A stretch of 64,000 bases of DNA from Seonamhaeicola algicola (GTDB lineage Bacteria; Bacteroidota; Bacteroidia; Flavobacteriales; Flavobacteriaceae): assembly GCF_007997385.1 (NCBI RefSeq), contig NZ_VOSC01000025.1:310292-374291 (forward strand). Reading direction: 5' to 3'. Below are positions 18,129-28,267 of the stretch, one piece after another (within the stretch, counting starts at the first letter, position 1; each line of letters begins with the position of its first letter). The notes under the pieces are model-generated. The model had not been told where the DNA came from, did not search any database, and was given only the letters and a program-made list of their open reading frames with translations. The translations under genes and the position numbers were made by a program.

Positions 18129-19808
18129 CTAAAAAATTGTAGTTAAGCTAATGTGTACTTTTGAGTTGGAAAATTTAAACTGCTGTCCTTCACTTTTTCC
18201 GTTGGCATAATTAAGTTTGAATAAACCAGATTTGGTAAAAATACCGAACCCGAAACCATAACCAAAAAGTTTTTCATTTACATTAATTATTTCATTTTCA
18301 TAATAACCAGCATCAATTACAGAGTGTATGTAAATGTTACTATTTAGTTTTAGTCTGTACTCTGTATTCATAACGCCAAAAAGTGTTGCGTAAAGACTGT
18401 TTTCTTCAAAGCCTCTTATGGAGTTTATGCCTCCAAATCTTAGTAATTCATTTTCAAAAAAAGACCTCGAATTTATTACAGCTCCGCTTAATTTAAAATA
18501 TAAACTATTTTTTTTATTTAGGTTGAAAATTTTAAAGGTGTTAATTGCTTGTGAACTTTGTTTTGTAGTGTTGTTTTTTTGTTTGCGTTCACCAAAATTG
18601 CTTTCTATGTAAAATAATGTGTTTACAGGAAATAGAATGTCGTTGTTTTGTGGTTTTGAGTATTGGTAACCTATTGTGAAATAGTTTTTCTTATAATCAA
18701 AAAAAGCTGTTTGCGTGTTGTTTAGAAGATTGCTTGATGTTTCGTTAATAATACCGGAGTAAAATTTTTGTTCAGGATTTATTTGGTAATGTAATTTAGC
18801 ACATTGTATGGCGGTAGTGAATGTTGAGTCTTTTTTAAAAATATTTAAACCTAAATCTAAACCAACAGGAGATTTGAATATGTATGGCAATGATAGGTTG
18901 GCATTAAATGTTTTTTGGTCGTTTTCATCACTTTTGTAAAGTAGCTTAAATGACTCGCCAAAATTTAAGTTGTTAACAAGGTTTAGGTTTAAGTAGCCAT
19001 CAAATTCAATTTTATTGGTGTCTTCATTACTGCCAAATCCTAAAAAACCATCAAAAGCATTGCTTTGTTTTTTGTTTATATAGAGGTAGAGTGTTGTTGA
19101 GTCTTTTGTGAATAAAACTTCAGGAGTTTTAATTTCAGATGCAAATGATAAAGATTGTAACGCGCGTATTTGTTTTTTTATTTTATTCAAATTAAAGGTT
19201 TGTTTAGGTTTAATTTTTAAATAATATTTTAAAAATGACTTTGGGAATTTTTCATAACCTTTAACTACTATATTATTAATGGTTCTTTTTTTTGAGGTAT
19301 CATCAATAACTAAATATGCTGTTACTGTTTTTTTATCTTTAATTTTAAAATTGTCTAGTTTAAGTTTTATAAAAGGAAATCCTTTATTCCCTATGTTTTC
19401 GTTTAGTTCATTTAAAGTAGATTCTGTTTTTGAAAATTTTAAAGTAAAAGGGTTTGGGTGTTTATCTCTAAGTATATCTTTTAAAAGGTCTTTTTTTGTG
19501 TTATAAAACACTTCTAAATATTCATATAAATTGTTCAGGTTTATTTTGCAGATAAATGAGCTGTCATTAATTTTTTTAATGTTTTCAGCGTAGCTTTCTA
19601 AATACCCTTTTTTATAAAGCGTTTGTAATGATGTGTTGATTTCGTTTTCTAGCGAAACTAAATCTTTATGTTTTTTTTGATAGTTTAATGAGTCAATGCT
19701 TAGTGTTTCAACTTCTGAAGCACCATAAATTTTCAAATTTAAATTTTGACCAAACGCGCAAAAAAAGCAGCAGGATAATAACAGGGAAAGAAAAATATAT
19801 TTCTTCAC
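18129..19808 (-). CDS. Omp85 (BamA/TamA) family outer membrane protein
   Basis: 559 residues, GTG start. A signal peptide (YIFLSLLLSCCFFCAFGQ) is followed by POTRA-like repeats: NNIVVKGYEKFPKSFLKYYLKIKPKQTFNL is a typical POTRA sequence near residue 190. A C-terminal barrel follows. RFGGINSIRGFEENS carries the conserved loop-6 RGF motif of the Omp85 superfamily, near residue 470. The protein is short compared with BamA (about 800 residues or more in this phylum), so it is more likely a TamA-like or accessory member than the essential BamA. An ATG just upstream is out of frame with an early stop, so GTG is the only clear start. It is oriented with the SusCD units but separated by their promoter. 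Confidence 0.8.
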   Translation of the reverse strand: MKKYIFLSLLLSCCFFCAFGQNLNLKIYGASEVETLSIDSLNYQKKHKDLVSLENEINTSLQTLYKKGYLESYAENIKKINDSSFICKINLNNLYEYLEVFYNTKKDLLKDILRDKHPNPFTLKFSKTESTLNELNENIGNKGFPFIKLKLDNFKIKDKKTVTAYLVIDDTSKKRTINNIVVKGYEKFPKSFLKYYLKIKPKQTFNLNKIKKQIRALQSLSFASEIKTPEVLFTKDSTTLYLYINKKQSNAFDGFLGFGSNEDTNKIEFDGYLNLNLVNNLNFGESFKLLYKSDENDQKTFNANLSLPYIFKSPVGLDLGLNIFKKDSTFTTAIQCAKLHYQINPEQKFYSGIINETSSNLLNNTQTAFFDYKKNYFTIGYQYSKPQNNDILFPVNTLFYIESNFGERKQKNNTTKQSSQAINTFKIFNLNKKNSLYFKLSGAVINSRSFFENELLRFGGINSIRGFEENSLYATLFGVMNTEYRLKLNSNIYIHSVIDAGYYENEIINVNEKLFGYGFGFGIFTKSGLFKLNYANGKSEGQQFKFSNSKVHISLTTIF

Positions 19809-20006
19809 AGTAGTTTTTTCATGTTTTGTTATGTAAAACTAACGTAAAAATAATTAGTAACAATATATAATGTTATTGTAGGCATTTTAATGATTAGGTT
19901 GTATTATTCATGTTATTTAAAGTGTGGTTTTAATGTTTTTATTAGTTTTTAATTTGCTTTAGAAAAATAAATATTTCTATCTACTTTGAAAATTAATGAA
20001 TTAGGG

Positions 20007-20037
20007 TTTGAATTGTTAAATATAATTTCTACCTTTG
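20007..20037 (+). promoter_or_regulatory. Promoter of the str/S10 ribosomal operon
   Basis: TTTG (20007-20010), a 19-bp spacer, then TACCTTTG (20030-20037) match the Bacteroidota TTTG/TAnnTTTG consensus exactly. The predicted start of transcription is just after, about 40 bp before rpsL. Confidence 0.85.
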
Positions 20038-20041
20038 CAGC

Positions 20042-20055
20042 CCTCTAAGAAGAGG
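20042..20055 (+). promoter_or_regulatory. Small hairpin at the 5' end of the rpsL leader
   Basis: CCTCT (20042-20046), loop AAGA, AGAGG (20051-20055), directly at the predicted transcript start. It may stabilise the message or help regulation; this is inference from position. Confidence 0.4.
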
Positions 20056-20080
20056 ATTTTAAATTTATATAAGAATTTAT

Positions 20081-20455
20081 ATGCCAACAATTTCACAATT
20101 AGTAAGAACAGGAAGAGCCAAAATAACCAAGAAGAGTAAATCGGCTGCTTTAGATTCTTGTCCACAAAGACGTGGTGTATGTACTCGTGTTTATACAACA
20201 ACGCCTAAAAAACCTAACTCAGCAATGCGTAAGGTAGCAAGGGTTCGTTTAACAAACGGTAACGAGGTAAATGCATACATTGGTGGAGAAGGGCACAATC
20301 TACAAGAGCACTCGATAGTATTGGTTAGAGGTGGAAGGGTAAAAGATTTACCAGGAGTTAGATATCACATTGTGCGTGGTGCTTTAGACACAGCAGGTGT
20401 TAACGGTAGAACGCAACGTAGATCTAAGTATGGTGCTAAACGCCCTAAAAAGTAA
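20081..20455 (+). CDS. rpsL: 30S ribosomal protein S12
   Basis: 124 residues, complete. [21 protein letters not shown] and [17 protein letters not shown] are the universal S12 decoding-site loops. The lysines at positions 43 and in RVKDLPG are the wild-type, streptomycin-sensitive residues. S12 sits at the A-site on the small subunit and affects decoding accuracy. It is the first gene of the translation cluster, directly behind the promoter at 20007-20037, and is followed by rpsG after 20 bp. Confidence 0.98.
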   Translation: MPTISQLVRTGRAKITKKSKSAALDSCPQRRGVCTRVYTTTPKKPNSAMRKVARVRLTNGNEVNAYIGGEGHNLQEHSIVLVRGGRVKDLPGVRYHIVRGALDTAGVNGRTQRRSKYGAKRPKK

Positions 20456-20475
20456 TTAAACTTTAACAAGAAGAC

Positions 20476-20952
20476 ATGAGAAAAAGACAAGCTAAAAAGA
20501 GACCTCTTTTACCAGACCCAAGATTTAATGATCAGTTGGTAACACGTTTTGTGAATAACTTAATGTGGGACGGTAAAAAGTCTGTAGCGTTCAGAGTATT
20601 CTACGATGCAATTGATATTGTAGATGCTAAAAAAACAGATGATGAAAAATCTGCTTTAGAAATCTGGAAAGATGCCCTATCAAACGTTATGCCTCACGTA
20701 GAAGTGCGTAGTCGTCGTGTTGGTGGTGCTACATTCCAAATTCCTATGCAAATTCGTCCAGATAGAAAAATTTCTACAGCAATGAAATGGTTAATTGGTT
20801 ATGCTCGTAAACGTAATGAGAAATCAATGGCTCAAAGATTAGCTTCAGAAATTTTAGCTGCTTCAAAAGAAGAAGGTGCTGCGGTTAAGAAAAGAGTTGA
20901 TACCCATAAAATGGCAGAAGCAAATAAAGCATTCTCACACTTTAGATTTTAA
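20476..20952 (+). CDS. rpsG: 30S ribosomal protein S7
   Basis: 158 residues. The start [27 protein letters not shown], with [24 protein letters not shown] in the middle, is diagnostic. S7 nucleates assembly of the 30S head by binding 16S rRNA and lies near the mRNA exit channel and E-site. In E. coli it also represses its own operon; the 20-bp gap from rpsL holds no obvious structure here. fusA follows after 5 bp. Confidence 0.98.
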   Translation: MRKRQAKKRPLLPDPRFNDQLVTRFVNNLMWDGKKSVAFRVFYDAIDIVDAKKTDDEKSALEIWKDALSNVMPHVEVRSRRVGGATFQIPMQIRPDRKISTAMKWLIGYARKRNEKSMAQRLASEILAASKEEGAAVKKRVDTHKMAEANKAFSHFRF

Positions 20953-20957
20953 AAATA

Positions 20958-23084
20958 ATGGCTAGAGATTTAAAATACACAAGAAACATTGGTATTGCTG
21001 CTCATATTGACGCAGGTAAAACAACAACTACAGAGCGTATACTTTATTATACAGGTGTATCTCACAAAATTGGAGAAGTACATGATGGTGCTGCTACTAT
21101 GGACTGGATGGAGCAAGAGCAAGAAAGAGGTATTACAATTACTTCTGCTGCTACAACTTGTACTTGGCAGTTTCCATTAGAAAATGCACAACCAACTCCT
21201 GAAACTAAAGGATATCATTTTAATATTATTGATACTCCTGGTCACGTAGATTTTACGGTTGAAGTAAACCGTTCTTTACGTGTATTAGATGGTTTAGTGT
21301 TCTTGTTTTCAGCAGTTGATGGTGTTGAGCCACAGTCTGAAACTAACTGGCGTTTAGCAGATAATTATAAAGTTCCTAGAATTGGTTTCGTTAATAAAAT
21401 GGACCGTCAAGGATCTAACTTTTTAGCTGTTTGCCAACAGGTAAAAGATATGTTAAAATCTAACGCTGTGCCAATCGTATTAAATATTGGTGATGAAGCA
21501 GATTTTAAAGGTATTGTAGATTTAGTTAAAAACCGTGCTATTGTATGGCATGATGAAACTCAAGGAGCTACTTTTGACGTAGTTGAAATACCAGATGATT
21601 TAAAAGAAGAAGCTAGAAAATACAGGGCTTTACTTATTGAAGAAGTAGCAACGTATGATGAGAATCTTTTAGAAAAATTCATGGAAGATGAAGATTCTAT
21701 TACAGAAGAAGAGGTGCACGCTGCACTTAGAGCTGCTGTAATGGATATGGCTATTATACCAATGGTATGTGGTTCTTCATTCAAAAATAAAGGAGTACAG
21801 TTTTTATTAGACGCTGTATGTCGTTATTTACCATCTCCGTTAGATAGAGATAATATTGTAGGTACAAACCCTAATACTGAAAAAGAAGAAGTTCGTAAGC
21901 CAGATGCTAGCGAGCCTTTTTCAGCACTTGCATTTAAAATTGCTACAGATCCTTTCGTAGGGCGTTTAGCTTTCTTTAGAGCGTATTCAGGTCGTTTAGA
22001 TGCAGGTTCATATGTGTTAAATAATCGTTCTGGTAAAAAAGAGCGTATTTCACGTATTTACCAAATGCACTCAAATAAACAAAATGCTATTGATTTTATA
22101 GAAGCAGGAGACATTGGTGCTGCTGTAGGATTTAAAGATATTAAAACAGGTGATACATTATCTGATGAGAAATCACCAATTATCTTAGAATCTATGGATT
22201 TCCCAGATCCAGTAATTGGTATTGCTGTTGAGCCAAAAACAAAGGCTGATGTAGATAAATTAGGTATTGCATTAGGTAAATTAGCTGAAGAAGATCCTAC
22301 ATTTACAGTTAGAACAGATGAGGCTTCAGGTCAAACAATTATTTCTGGTATGGGTGAGCTTCACTTAGATATTATTGTAGATCGTTTAAAGCGTGAGTTT
22401 AAAGTTGAAGTAAACCAAGGTCAACCTCAAGTAGAGTATAAAGAAGCTATTACACAACGTGCTGAACACAGAGAAGTTTACAAAAAACAATCTGGTGGAC
22501 GTGGTAAATTCGCAGATATTGTATTTACAGTGGAGCCTGCAGAAGAAGGTAAACAGGGTCTTGAATTTATTTCAGAAATTAAAGGTGGTAACGTTCCTAA
22601 AGAATTTATCCCTTCAATTGAGAAAGGATTCAAAATGGCTATGACTAATGGTCCATTAGCTGGTTATGAAGTTGATGCTTTAAAAGTGACTTTAACTGAT
22701 GGTTCTTACCATGATGTGGATTCGGATCAATTATCATTCGAGTTAGCTGCGAAATTAGGTTTTAAAGCAGCATCAAAAGCAGCAAAAGCTGTAATTATGG
22801 AACCAATTATGAAACTTGAAGTTATTACTCCTGAAGAAAACATGGGTGATATAGTAGGTGACTTAAACCGTCGTCGTGGTCAAGTAAATGATATGGGTGA
22901 TAGAGCTGGTGCTAAAGTTGTAAAAGCAAGTGTACCATTATCTGAAATGTTCGGATATGTTACATCATTACGTACATTATCATCAGGTAGAGCAACCTCT
23001 ACAATGGAATTTTCACACTATGCTGAAACTCCTTCAAACATTTCTGAAGAAGTAATTAAAGCAGCTAAAGGCGTTGAAGCTTAA
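20958..23084 (+). CDS. fusA: Elongation factor G
   Basis: 708 residues. The G domain has [19 protein letters not shown] (G1), RGITITSAA (G2), DTPGHVDF (G3) and NKMDR (G4). Domains II-V follow, with the [18 protein letters not shown] stretch in domain III and the [22 protein letters not shown] end in domain V. EF-G moves tRNA and mRNA through the ribosome after each peptide bond and helps recycle ribosomes. Many Bacteroidota encode more than one EF-G; this copy sits in the str operon and is the housekeeping candidate. tuf does not follow it. Confidence 0.98.
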   Translation: MARDLKYTRNIGIAAHIDAGKTTTTERILYYTGVSHKIGEVHDGAATMDWMEQEQERGITITSAATTCTWQFPLENAQPTPETKGYHFNIIDTPGHVDFTVEVNRSLRVLDGLVFLFSAVDGVEPQSETNWRLADNYKVPRIGFVNKMDRQGSNFLAVCQQVKDMLKSNAVPIVLNIGDEADFKGIVDLVKNRAIVWHDETQGATFDVVEIPDDLKEEARKYRALLIEEVATYDENLLEKFMEDEDSITEEEVHAALRAAVMDMAIIPMVCGSSFKNKGVQFLLDAVCRYLPSPLDRDNIVGTNPNTEKEEVRKPDASEPFSALAFKIATDPFVGRLAFFRAYSGRLDAGSYVLNNRSGKKERISRIYQMHSNKQNAIDFIEAGDIGAAVGFKDIKTGDTLSDEKSPIILESMDFPDPVIGIAVEPKTKADVDKLGIALGKLAEEDPTFTVRTDEASGQTIISGMGELHLDIIVDRLKREFKVEVNQGQPQVEYKEAITQRAEHREVYKKQSGGRGKFADIVFTVEPAEEGKQGLEFISEIKGGNVPKEFIPSIEKGFKMAMTNGPLAGYEVDALKVTLTDGSYHDVDSDQLSFELAAKLGFKAASKAAKAVIMEPIMKLEVITPEENMGDIVGDLNRRRGQVNDMGDRAGAKVVKASVPLSEMFGYVTSLRTLSSGRATSTMEFSHYAETPSNISEEVIKAAKGVEA

Positions 23085-23096
23085 ATCTAAAAGAAA

Positions 23097-23402
23097 ATGA
23101 GTCAAAAAATCAGAATAAAATTAAAATCTTACGATCACAATTTAGTAGATAAATCTGCTGATAAGATTGTAAAAACAGTAAAAAGTACTGGAGCTGTTGT
23201 AACGGGACCAATTCCATTACCAACTCACAAAAAGATTTTTACTGTATTACGTTCTCCACACGTAAACAAGAAATCAAGAGAACAGTTTCAATTATCTTCT
23301 TATAAAAGATTATTAGATATCTACTCTTCGTCATCAAAAACTATTGATGCGTTAATGAAGCTTGAATTACCAAGTGGTGTTGAAGTAGAGATTAAAGTAT
23401 AG
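23097..23402 (+). CDS. rpsJ: 30S ribosomal protein S10
   Basis: 101 residues. [21 protein letters not shown] at the N-terminus and [28 protein letters not shown] in the middle identify S10 (NusE). It is a 30S head protein and, free of the ribosome, part of NusB/NusE antitermination complexes. It closes the tight rpsL-rpsG-fusA-rpsJ run. The next gene, rplC, starts only after a 141-bp structured gap, which may separate two control units. Confidence 0.97.
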   Translation: MSQKIRIKLKSYDHNLVDKSADKIVKTVKSTGAVVTGPIPLPTHKKIFTVLRSPHVNKKSREQFQLSSYKRLLDIYSSSSKTIDALMKLELPSGVEVEIKV

Positions 23403-23407
23403 TTTTC

Positions 23408-23457
23408 ATTATCGCGAAAGCGGTAATCTAACATGTCCCACCGATGCGGTCGCGGGA
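23408..23457 (+). promoter_or_regulatory. Two upstream hairpins of the rplC leader
   Basis: ATTATCGC (23408-23415) pairs with GCGGTAAT (23420-23427) across a GAAA tetraloop, with one G-U pair. Next, TCCCACCG (23436-23443) folds on CGGT (23447-23450) and GGGA (23454-23457). GTCCC at 23435-23439 could alternatively pair with GGGAC at 23479-23483, inside the downstream switch. Confidence 0.6.
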
Positions 23458-23465
23458 AAAACGGA

Positions 23466-23511
23466 AAAATACATTTCAGGGACGAAACGTATTTTGTCCC
23501 TGATTTTTTTT
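23466..23511 (+). promoter_or_regulatory. Candidate rplC attenuator or H-type pseudoknot
   Basis: Stem 1 pairs AAAATACATTTC (23466-23477) with GAAACGTATTTT (23484-23495), with one A-C mismatch, and has the hexaloop AGGGAC (23478-23483). That loop is exactly complementary to GTCCCT (23496-23501), the next six bases. The competing terminator hairpin is TCAGGGAC (23476-23483) with GTCCCTGA (23496-23503), followed by eight Ts. Terminator and stem 1 overlap, so they either alternate or form a pseudoknot. The location ahead of rplC-rplD recalls the E. coli S10 leader that L4 controls; that function is inferred. Confidence 0.6.
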
Positions 23512-23543
23512 AAATAAGTAATAAATAAATTAATAATTAAATT

Positions 23544-24161
23544 ATGTCTGGGTTAATTGGAAAAAAAATCGGTATGACCAGCATCTTTGATGAAAACGGG
23601 AAAAACATTCCTTGTACAGTAATTGAAGCAGGTCCATGTATCGTTACCCAAGTCAGAACTGAAGAAGTTGACGGTTATGAGGCTGTGCAACTTGGTTTCG
23701 ATGACGCGACAGAAAAAAGTGCTACAAAAGCAGACTTAGGTCATGCTAAAAAGGCAGGTACTTCTGTAAAACGCAAAGTTGTTGAATTCAAAGGTTTTGA
23801 TGCGGAGTACAAATTAGGTGATGCTATCAATGTAGATTTATTCAACGAAGGTGAGTTTGTTGATATATCTGGTACATCAAAAGGTAAAGGGTTTCAAGGT
23901 GTTGTAAAACGTCATGGTTTTGGCGGTGTTGGTCAATCAACTCACGGTCAACATAACCGTTTAAGAGCTCCTGGTTCTATTGGTGCTGCATCTTATCCTG
24001 CAAGAGTATTCAAAGGCATGAAAATGGCCGGAAGAATGGGTGGAGAAAAAGTAAAAGTACAAAACTTAAAAGTGTTAAAAGTTGTTCCTGAAAAGAACTT
24101 ACTTGTTGTAAAAGGATGTGTTCCTGGTCACAAAAACGCTTATGTAATCATTGAGAAGTAA
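23544..24161 (+). CDS. rplC: 50S ribosomal protein L3
   Basis: 205 residues. [18 protein letters not shown] at the start and [29 protein letters not shown] in the middle are L3 signatures; the Gln in this loop is the usual site of methylation in species that have PrmB. L3 binds the 3' end of 23S rRNA near the peptidyl-transferase centre and is an early assembly protein. It follows the structured leader at 23408-23511. Its stop overlaps the start of rplD by one base (TAATG). Confidence 0.98.
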   Translation: MSGLIGKKIGMTSIFDENGKNIPCTVIEAGPCIVTQVRTEEVDGYEAVQLGFDDATEKSATKADLGHAKKAGTSVKRKVVEFKGFDAEYKLGDAINVDLFNEGEFVDISGTSKGKGFQGVVKRHGFGGVGQSTHGQHNRLRAPGSIGAASYPARVFKGMKMAGRMGGEKVKVQNLKVLKVVPEKNLLVVKGCVPGHKNAYVIIEK

Positions 24162-24790
24162 TGAAAGTAGCAGTTTTAGATATAAACGGAAAAGACACAG
24201 GTAGAACAGCAGAGCTTTCTAAGGATGTGTTTGCTATTGAGCCAAATGATCATGCTGTATATTTAGACGTTAAGCAATACTTAGCTAACCAACGTCAAGG
24301 TACTCACAAATCTAAAGAAAGAAGTGAGATTGCTGGAAGTACACGTAAGATAAAAAAGCAAAAAGGAACTGGTACAGCCAGAGCTGGTAGTATAAAATCT
24401 GGAGTTTTTAAAGGTGGTGGTCGCATGTTCGGTCCAAGACCAAGAAACTACAGTTTTAAATTAAATAAAAACTTAAAGCGTTTAGCACGTAAATCTGCAT
24501 TAAGTATTAAAGCCAATGAGAAAGCTATAACAGTTTTAGAAGACTTCAATTTTGAAGCTCCAAAAACTAAAAACTTTACAGCTGTTTTAAAGGCATTAAG
24601 CTTAGAAAACAAAAAATCATTGTTTGTGTTGGGTGGGTCAAATAATAACGTATATTTGTCATCGCGTAATTTAAAAGGTTCTGAAGTTATAACTAATTCA
24701 GAATTAAGCACTTATAAGATTTTAAATGCAAATCAAATTGTGCTTTTGGAAGGCGCTTTAGAAGGAATTGAATCTAACTTAAGTAAATAA
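24161..24790 (+). CDS. rplD: 50S ribosomal protein L4
   Basis: 209 residues. The body reads [35 protein letters not shown], the conserved L4 internal loop that enters the exit tunnel, followed by [17 protein letters not shown]. In E. coli L4 also regulates its own operon by causing termination and blocking translation at the S10 leader. If that holds here, the target would be the switch at 23466-23511; this is inference. Start and stop of rplC and rplD share one base, so translation is coupled. Confidence 0.98.
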   Translation: MKVAVLDINGKDTGRTAELSKDVFAIEPNDHAVYLDVKQYLANQRQGTHKSKERSEIAGSTRKIKKQKGTGTARAGSIKSGVFKGGGRMFGPRPRNYSFKLNKNLKRLARKSALSIKANEKAITVLEDFNFEAPKTKNFTAVLKALSLENKKSLFVLGGSNNNVYLSSRNLKGSEVITNSELSTYKILNANQIVLLEGALEGIESNLSK

Positions 24791-24797
24791 GAAACAA

Positions 24798-25088
24798 ATG
24801 AGTATCTTAATTAAACCTATAATCACAGAAAAAGCGACTGCTGATAGCGAGTTAAGAAACTGCTATACATTCGCAGTGAATACAAAGGCGAACAAGGTGG
24901 AAATAAAAAAAGCTGTAGAGGCTACTTATGGTGTTTCTGTTGAAAAAGTTCGTACTATAAATGTCCGTCCAGATAGAAGAACCCGTTATACAAAAACAGG
25001 TATTCAACATGGTAAAACAAATGCTGTTAAGAAAGCAATTGTACAACTGGCGGAAGGTGAAATGATTGATTTATACGCTAATATGTAA
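24798..25088 (+). CDS. rplW: 50S ribosomal protein L23
   Basis: 96 residues. The start SILIKPIITEKATADSELRNCYTFAVNTKANKVEIKKAVEATYGV is characteristic of L23, including the IxKPxxTEK motif. L23 lines the tunnel exit and is the docking site for trigger factor and the signal recognition particle, so it partners with the Ffh protein encoded at 57448. It lies 7 bp after rplD. Confidence 0.97.
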   Translation: MSILIKPIITEKATADSELRNCYTFAVNTKANKVEIKKAVEATYGVSVEKVRTINVRPDRRTRYTKTGIQHGKTNAVKKAIVQLAEGEMIDLYANM

Positions 25089-25098
25089 TTAGACAACA

Positions 25099-25926
25099 AT
25101 GTCAGTAAGAAAATTAAAACCAATCACACCAGGACAGCGATTTAGAGTGGTAAATGGATTTGACGCCATTACTACTGATAAGCCGGAGAAAAGTTTATTA
25201 GCTCCGAAAAAACGTACTGGTGGTAGAAACAGTCAAGGAAAAATGACCATGCGCTACAAAGGTGGAGGTCATAAGAAAAAGTATCGTATCATTGATTTTA
25301 AACGTAACAAAGTAGGTGTGCCTGCTGAAGTTAAAACTATAGAATACGATCCAAACAGATCCGCTTTTATTGCTTTATTGAACTATCAAGATGGTGAGAA
25401 AAGATATATTATTGCTCAAAATGGTTTGCAAGTTGGGCAAAACGTAGTGTCTGGTAATGAAGGTATAGCACCTGAAATAGGAAATGCAATGCCATTAAGC
25501 CAAATTCCTTTAGGTACTATTATTTCATGTGTAGAGTTACGTCCAGGTCAAGGTGCAGTTATGGCACGTAGTGCTGGAGCTTTTGCTCAATTAATGGCAA
25601 GAGATGGTAAGTTTGCAACTATTAAGTTACCTTCAGGTGAAACACGCTTAATATTAACTACTTGTATGGCTACAATAGGTGTTGTTTCTAACTCAGATCA
25701 TCAATTGTTAGTATCTGGTAAAGCAGGTAGAACAAGATGGTTAGGTAGAAGACCAAGAACAAGACCAGTAGTAATGAACCCAATTGATCACCCAATGGGT
25801 GGTGGAGAAGGTCGTGCCTCAGGTGGTCACCCACGTTCTAGAAACGGTGTTCCTGCAAAAGGATTTAGAACACGTTCTAAAACAAAATCTAGTAATAAAT
25901 ATATTGTAGAACGTAGAAAGAAATAA
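25099..25926 (+). CDS. rplB: 50S ribosomal protein L2
   Basis: 275 residues. The start [17 protein letters not shown], the middle [26 protein letters not shown] and the end [29 protein letters not shown] are diagnostic. The His in [13 protein letters not shown] is the conserved residue near the peptidyl-transferase centre. L2 bridges the subunits and is required for their association. It sits 10 bp after rplW and 3 bp before rpsS. Confidence 0.98.
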   Translation: MSVRKLKPITPGQRFRVVNGFDAITTDKPEKSLLAPKKRTGGRNSQGKMTMRYKGGGHKKKYRIIDFKRNKVGVPAEVKTIEYDPNRSAFIALLNYQDGEKRYIIAQNGLQVGQNVVSGNEGIAPEIGNAMPLSQIPLGTIISCVELRPGQGAVMARSAGAFAQLMARDGKFATIKLPSGETRLILTTCMATIGVVSNSDHQLLVSGKAGRTRWLGRRPRTRPVVMNPIDHPMGGGEGRASGGHPRSRNGVPAKGFRTRSKTKSSNKYIVERRKK

Positions 25927-25929
25927 GAC

Positions 25930-26208
25930 ATGGCAAGATCATTAAAAAAAGGACCTTACGTTCATTATAAATTAGAAAGAAAAGTAGCTGCAAACGTTGA
26001 AGCTAACAAAAAAACAGTAATCAAAACTTGGTCTAGAGCCAGTATGATTACACCAGATTTTGTAGGTCAAACAATAGCAGTACACAACGGCCGCCAATTT
26101 GTACCTGTTTATGTGACAGAAAACATGGTAGGTCATAAATTAGGAGAATTTTCACCAACACGTTCATTCCGTGGACATGCAGGTGCTAAAAACAAAGGTA
26201 AAAAGTAG
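25930..26208 (+). CDS. rpsS: 30S ribosomal protein S19
   Basis: 92 residues. [19 protein letters not shown] at the start, [48 protein letters not shown]-type body, [11 protein letters not shown] end. S19 forms the head of the 30S subunit with S13 and contacts the A-site tRNA region. Only 3 bp separate it from rplB and 6 bp from rplV, so all are on one message. Confidence 0.97.
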   Translation: MARSLKKGPYVHYKLERKVAANVEANKKTVIKTWSRASMITPDFVGQTIAVHNGRQFVPVYVTENMVGHKLGEFSPTRSFRGHAGAKNKGKK

Positions 26209-26214
26209 TAAGCT

Positions 26215-26622
26215 ATGGGAAGTCGTAAAAAACAAATGGCAGACGCTATTAAGGAGCAAAAAAAGCAAGTTGCTTTTGCTAAACTTAATAATTGTCCTAC
26301 ATCACCAAGAAAAATGCGTTTAGTAGCTGATTTAGTAAGAGGTGAAAGCGTTGAAAAAGCACTTAATATCTTAAAGTTTAGCCAAAAGGAAGCATCAAAC
26401 CGTTTAGAAAAGTTATTACTTTCTGCTATTGCTAACTGGCAAGCTAAAAATGAAGATGCAGATGTTGAGTCGGCTGAATTATTTGTACAAGAAATTAGAG
26501 TTGATGGCGGATCTATGTTAAAAAGATTACGTCCAGCTCCTCAAGGTCGTGCACACAGAATTAGAAAACGTTCTAACCACGTAACATTAGTGGTTGGTTC
26601 TAACAATAACACACAAAGCTAA
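26215..26622 (+). CDS. rplV: 50S ribosomal protein L22
   Basis: 135 residues. [27 protein letters not shown] and the [25 protein letters not shown] end are L22 signatures; the last part is the hairpin that narrows the exit tunnel, where macrolide-resistance changes occur. The N-terminus is some 20 residues longer than in E. coli, a normal feature in this phylum ([15 protein letters not shown]). It is followed by rpsC after 9 bp. Confidence 0.97.
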   Translation: MGSRKKQMADAIKEQKKQVAFAKLNNCPTSPRKMRLVADLVRGESVEKALNILKFSQKEASNRLEKLLLSAIANWQAKNEDADVESAELFVQEIRVDGGSMLKRLRPAPQGRAHRIRKRSNHVTLVVGSNNNTQS

Positions 26623-26631
26623 GATAGAGAT

Positions 26632-27351
26632 ATGGGACAAAAAACAAATCCAATCGGGAATCGCTTAGGAATTATCAGAGGATGGGAATCTAACTGGTAT
26701 GGAGGAAATGATTATGGAGATAAATTAGCCGAAGACGATAAGATTAGAAAATACGTTCACGCACGTTTATCTAAAGCTAGTGTGAGTAGAGTAATTATTG
26801 AAAGAACTCTTAAGCTTGTAACCGTTACTATCACTACGGCTCGCCCAGGTATCATTATTGGTAAAGGCGGTCAAGAGGTAGACAAGTTAAAAGAAGAGCT
26901 TAAAAAAATTACCGGAAAAGAAGTTCAGATTAACATCTTTGAAATTAAAAGACCTGAACTTGATGCGTTCTTAGTAGCTTCAAGTATTGCAAGACAAATT
27001 GAAAACCGTATTTCATACCGTCGTGCAATCAAAATGGCTATTGCTGCTACTATGCGTATGAATGCTGAAGGAATAAAAATTCAAATTAGTGGGCGTTTAA
27101 ACGGAGCTGAGATGGCACGTAGCGAACACTATAAAGAAGGTCGTATTCCTTTATCAACATTTAGAGCCGATATTGACTATGCTTTAGTTGAAGCACACAC
27201 TACTTATGGTAGATTAGGTGTTAAAGTATGGATAATGAAAGGTGAAGTATATGGTAAAAGAGAGCTTTCTCCGCTTGTTGGATTATCTAAGAAGCAAGGA
27301 AAAGGTGGCGGTAGAGGTAATAATAACAAAAACCCTCGTCGTAGAAAGTAA
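26632..27351 (+). CDS. rpsC: 30S ribosomal protein S3
   Basis: 239 residues. The start [20 protein letters not shown] and the type-2 KH domain with [18 protein letters not shown] identify S3. [28 protein letters not shown] lies in the C-terminal domain. S3 lines the mRNA entry channel with S4 and S5 and takes part in mRNA unwinding. The basic tail ([17 protein letters not shown]) is typical for flavobacteria. rplP follows after 19 bp. Confidence 0.97.
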   Translation: MGQKTNPIGNRLGIIRGWESNWYGGNDYGDKLAEDDKIRKYVHARLSKASVSRVIIERTLKLVTVTITTARPGIIIGKGGQEVDKLKEELKKITGKEVQINIFEIKRPELDAFLVASSIARQIENRISYRRAIKMAIAATMRMNAEGIKIQISGRLNGAEMARSEHYKEGRIPLSTFRADIDYALVEAHTTYGRLGVKVWIMKGEVYGKRELSPLVGLSKKQGKGGGRGNNNKNPRRRK

Positions 27352-27370
27352 TTTTTTAAAGTAAAGAAAC

Positions 27371-27790
27371 ATGTTACAGCCTAAAAGAACAAAATTTCGT
27401 AAGCAACAAAAAGGACGTATGAAAGGTCTGTCTCAAAGAGGACACCAACTTTCAAACGGAACTTTTGGAATAAAAGCATTAGATGCAACGTTTATTACAG
27501 CTCGTCAAATAGAAGCTGCGCGTATTGCTGCTACCCGTTACATGAAAAGAGAAGGGCAGTTATGGATTAAAATATTTCCAGACAAGCCTATCACTAAAAA
27601 GCCTCTTGAAGTACGTATGGGTAAAGGTAAAGGTGCAGTAGAACTATATGTAGCTGTTGTAAAACCAGGACGCGTAATGTTTGAAGTTGGTGGTGTGCCT
27701 TTAGAAGTAGCTAAAGAAGCATTACGTTTAGCAGCTCAAAAATTACCAGTAAAAACTAAGTTTTTAATTGCTCGCGATTACGAAGCATAA
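27371..27790 (+). CDS. rplP: 50S ribosomal protein L16
   Basis: 139 residues. [24 protein letters not shown] starts it, and [29 protein letters not shown] and [23 protein letters not shown] follow. The Arg in the MGKGKGA region and nearby segments contact the A-site tRNA. L16 is a late assembly protein of the central protuberance region. The gene is 13 bp ahead of the correct rpmC start. Confidence 0.97.
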   Translation: MLQPKRTKFRKQQKGRMKGLSQRGHQLSNGTFGIKALDATFITARQIEAARIAATRYMKREGQLWIKIFPDKPITKKPLEVRMGKGKGAVELYVAVVKPGRVMFEVGGVPLEVAKEALRLAAQKLPVKTKFLIARDYEA

Positions 27791-27803
27791 TTTATTTGAT
27801 ATT

Positions 27804-27995
27804 ATGAAACAATCAGAAATTAAAGAATTATCTACAGCTGAGTTACAAGAAAAACTTGGTGAGACAAAAAAAAGTTATTCAGACCTTAAACTGGCTCATG
27901 CAATATCTCCTTTAGAAAATCCAATTCAATTACGTTCTGTAAGAAGAACCGTAGCTAGAATTGCAACCGAATTAACTAAAAGAGAATTACAATAA
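27804..27995 (+). CDS. rpmC: 50S ribosomal protein L29
   Basis: 63 residues: MKQSEIKELSTAELQEKLGETKKSYSDLKLAHA... with the conserved S/NP-x-R-R tail (RSVRRTVARIATEL). The correct start is the ATG at 27804. A longer frame from 27768 would overlap rplP and add unrelated residues. L29 is a small coiled-coil-like protein beside L23 at the tunnel exit and helps dock trigger factor. rpsQ follows after 12 bp. Confidence 0.95.
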   Translation: MKQSEIKELSTAELQEKLGETKKSYSDLKLAHAISPLENPIQLRSVRRTVARIATELTKRELQ

Positions 27996-28007
27996 TTCTG
28001 CTGAAAG

Positions 28008-28265
28008 ATGGAAACAAGAAATTTAAGAAAAGAACGTATAGGAGTTGTTACAAGTAACAAAATGCAGAAATCAATTGTGGTTTCTGAGGTGAAAAAAGTA
28101 AAACACCCTATGTATGGAAAATTCGTATTAAAAACGAAGAAGTACGTTGCACACGATGAAAAAAACGACTGCAACGAAGGTGATACAGTAAGGATTATGG
28201 AAACACGTCCTTTAAGTAAATCTAAGTGTTGGAGATTAGTTGAAATAATTGAAAGAGCTAAGTAA
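28008..28265 (+). CDS. rpsQ: 30S ribosomal protein S17
   Basis: 85 residues. [33 protein letters not shown] and [31 protein letters not shown] are the standard S17 blocks of this OB-fold protein. It is a primary 16S rRNA-binding protein in the body of the 30S subunit. It is 2 bp ahead of rplN, implying coupled translation. Confidence 0.97.
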   Translation: METRNLRKERIGVVTSNKMQKSIVVSEVKKVKHPMYGKFVLKTKKYVAHDEKNDCNEGDTVRIMETRPLSKSKCWRLVEIIERAK

Positions 28266-28267
28266 TT

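Noticed and set aside
23085-23543. Missing tuf gene as evidence of a deletion
   Set aside because: rpsL-rpsG-fusA-rpsJ running straight into rplC is the usual order in Bacteroidota; tuf is normally elsewhere.
27768-27803. Longer L29 start overlapping rplP
   Set aside because: The extra residues are not L29-like, and the ATG at 27804 gives the standard start.
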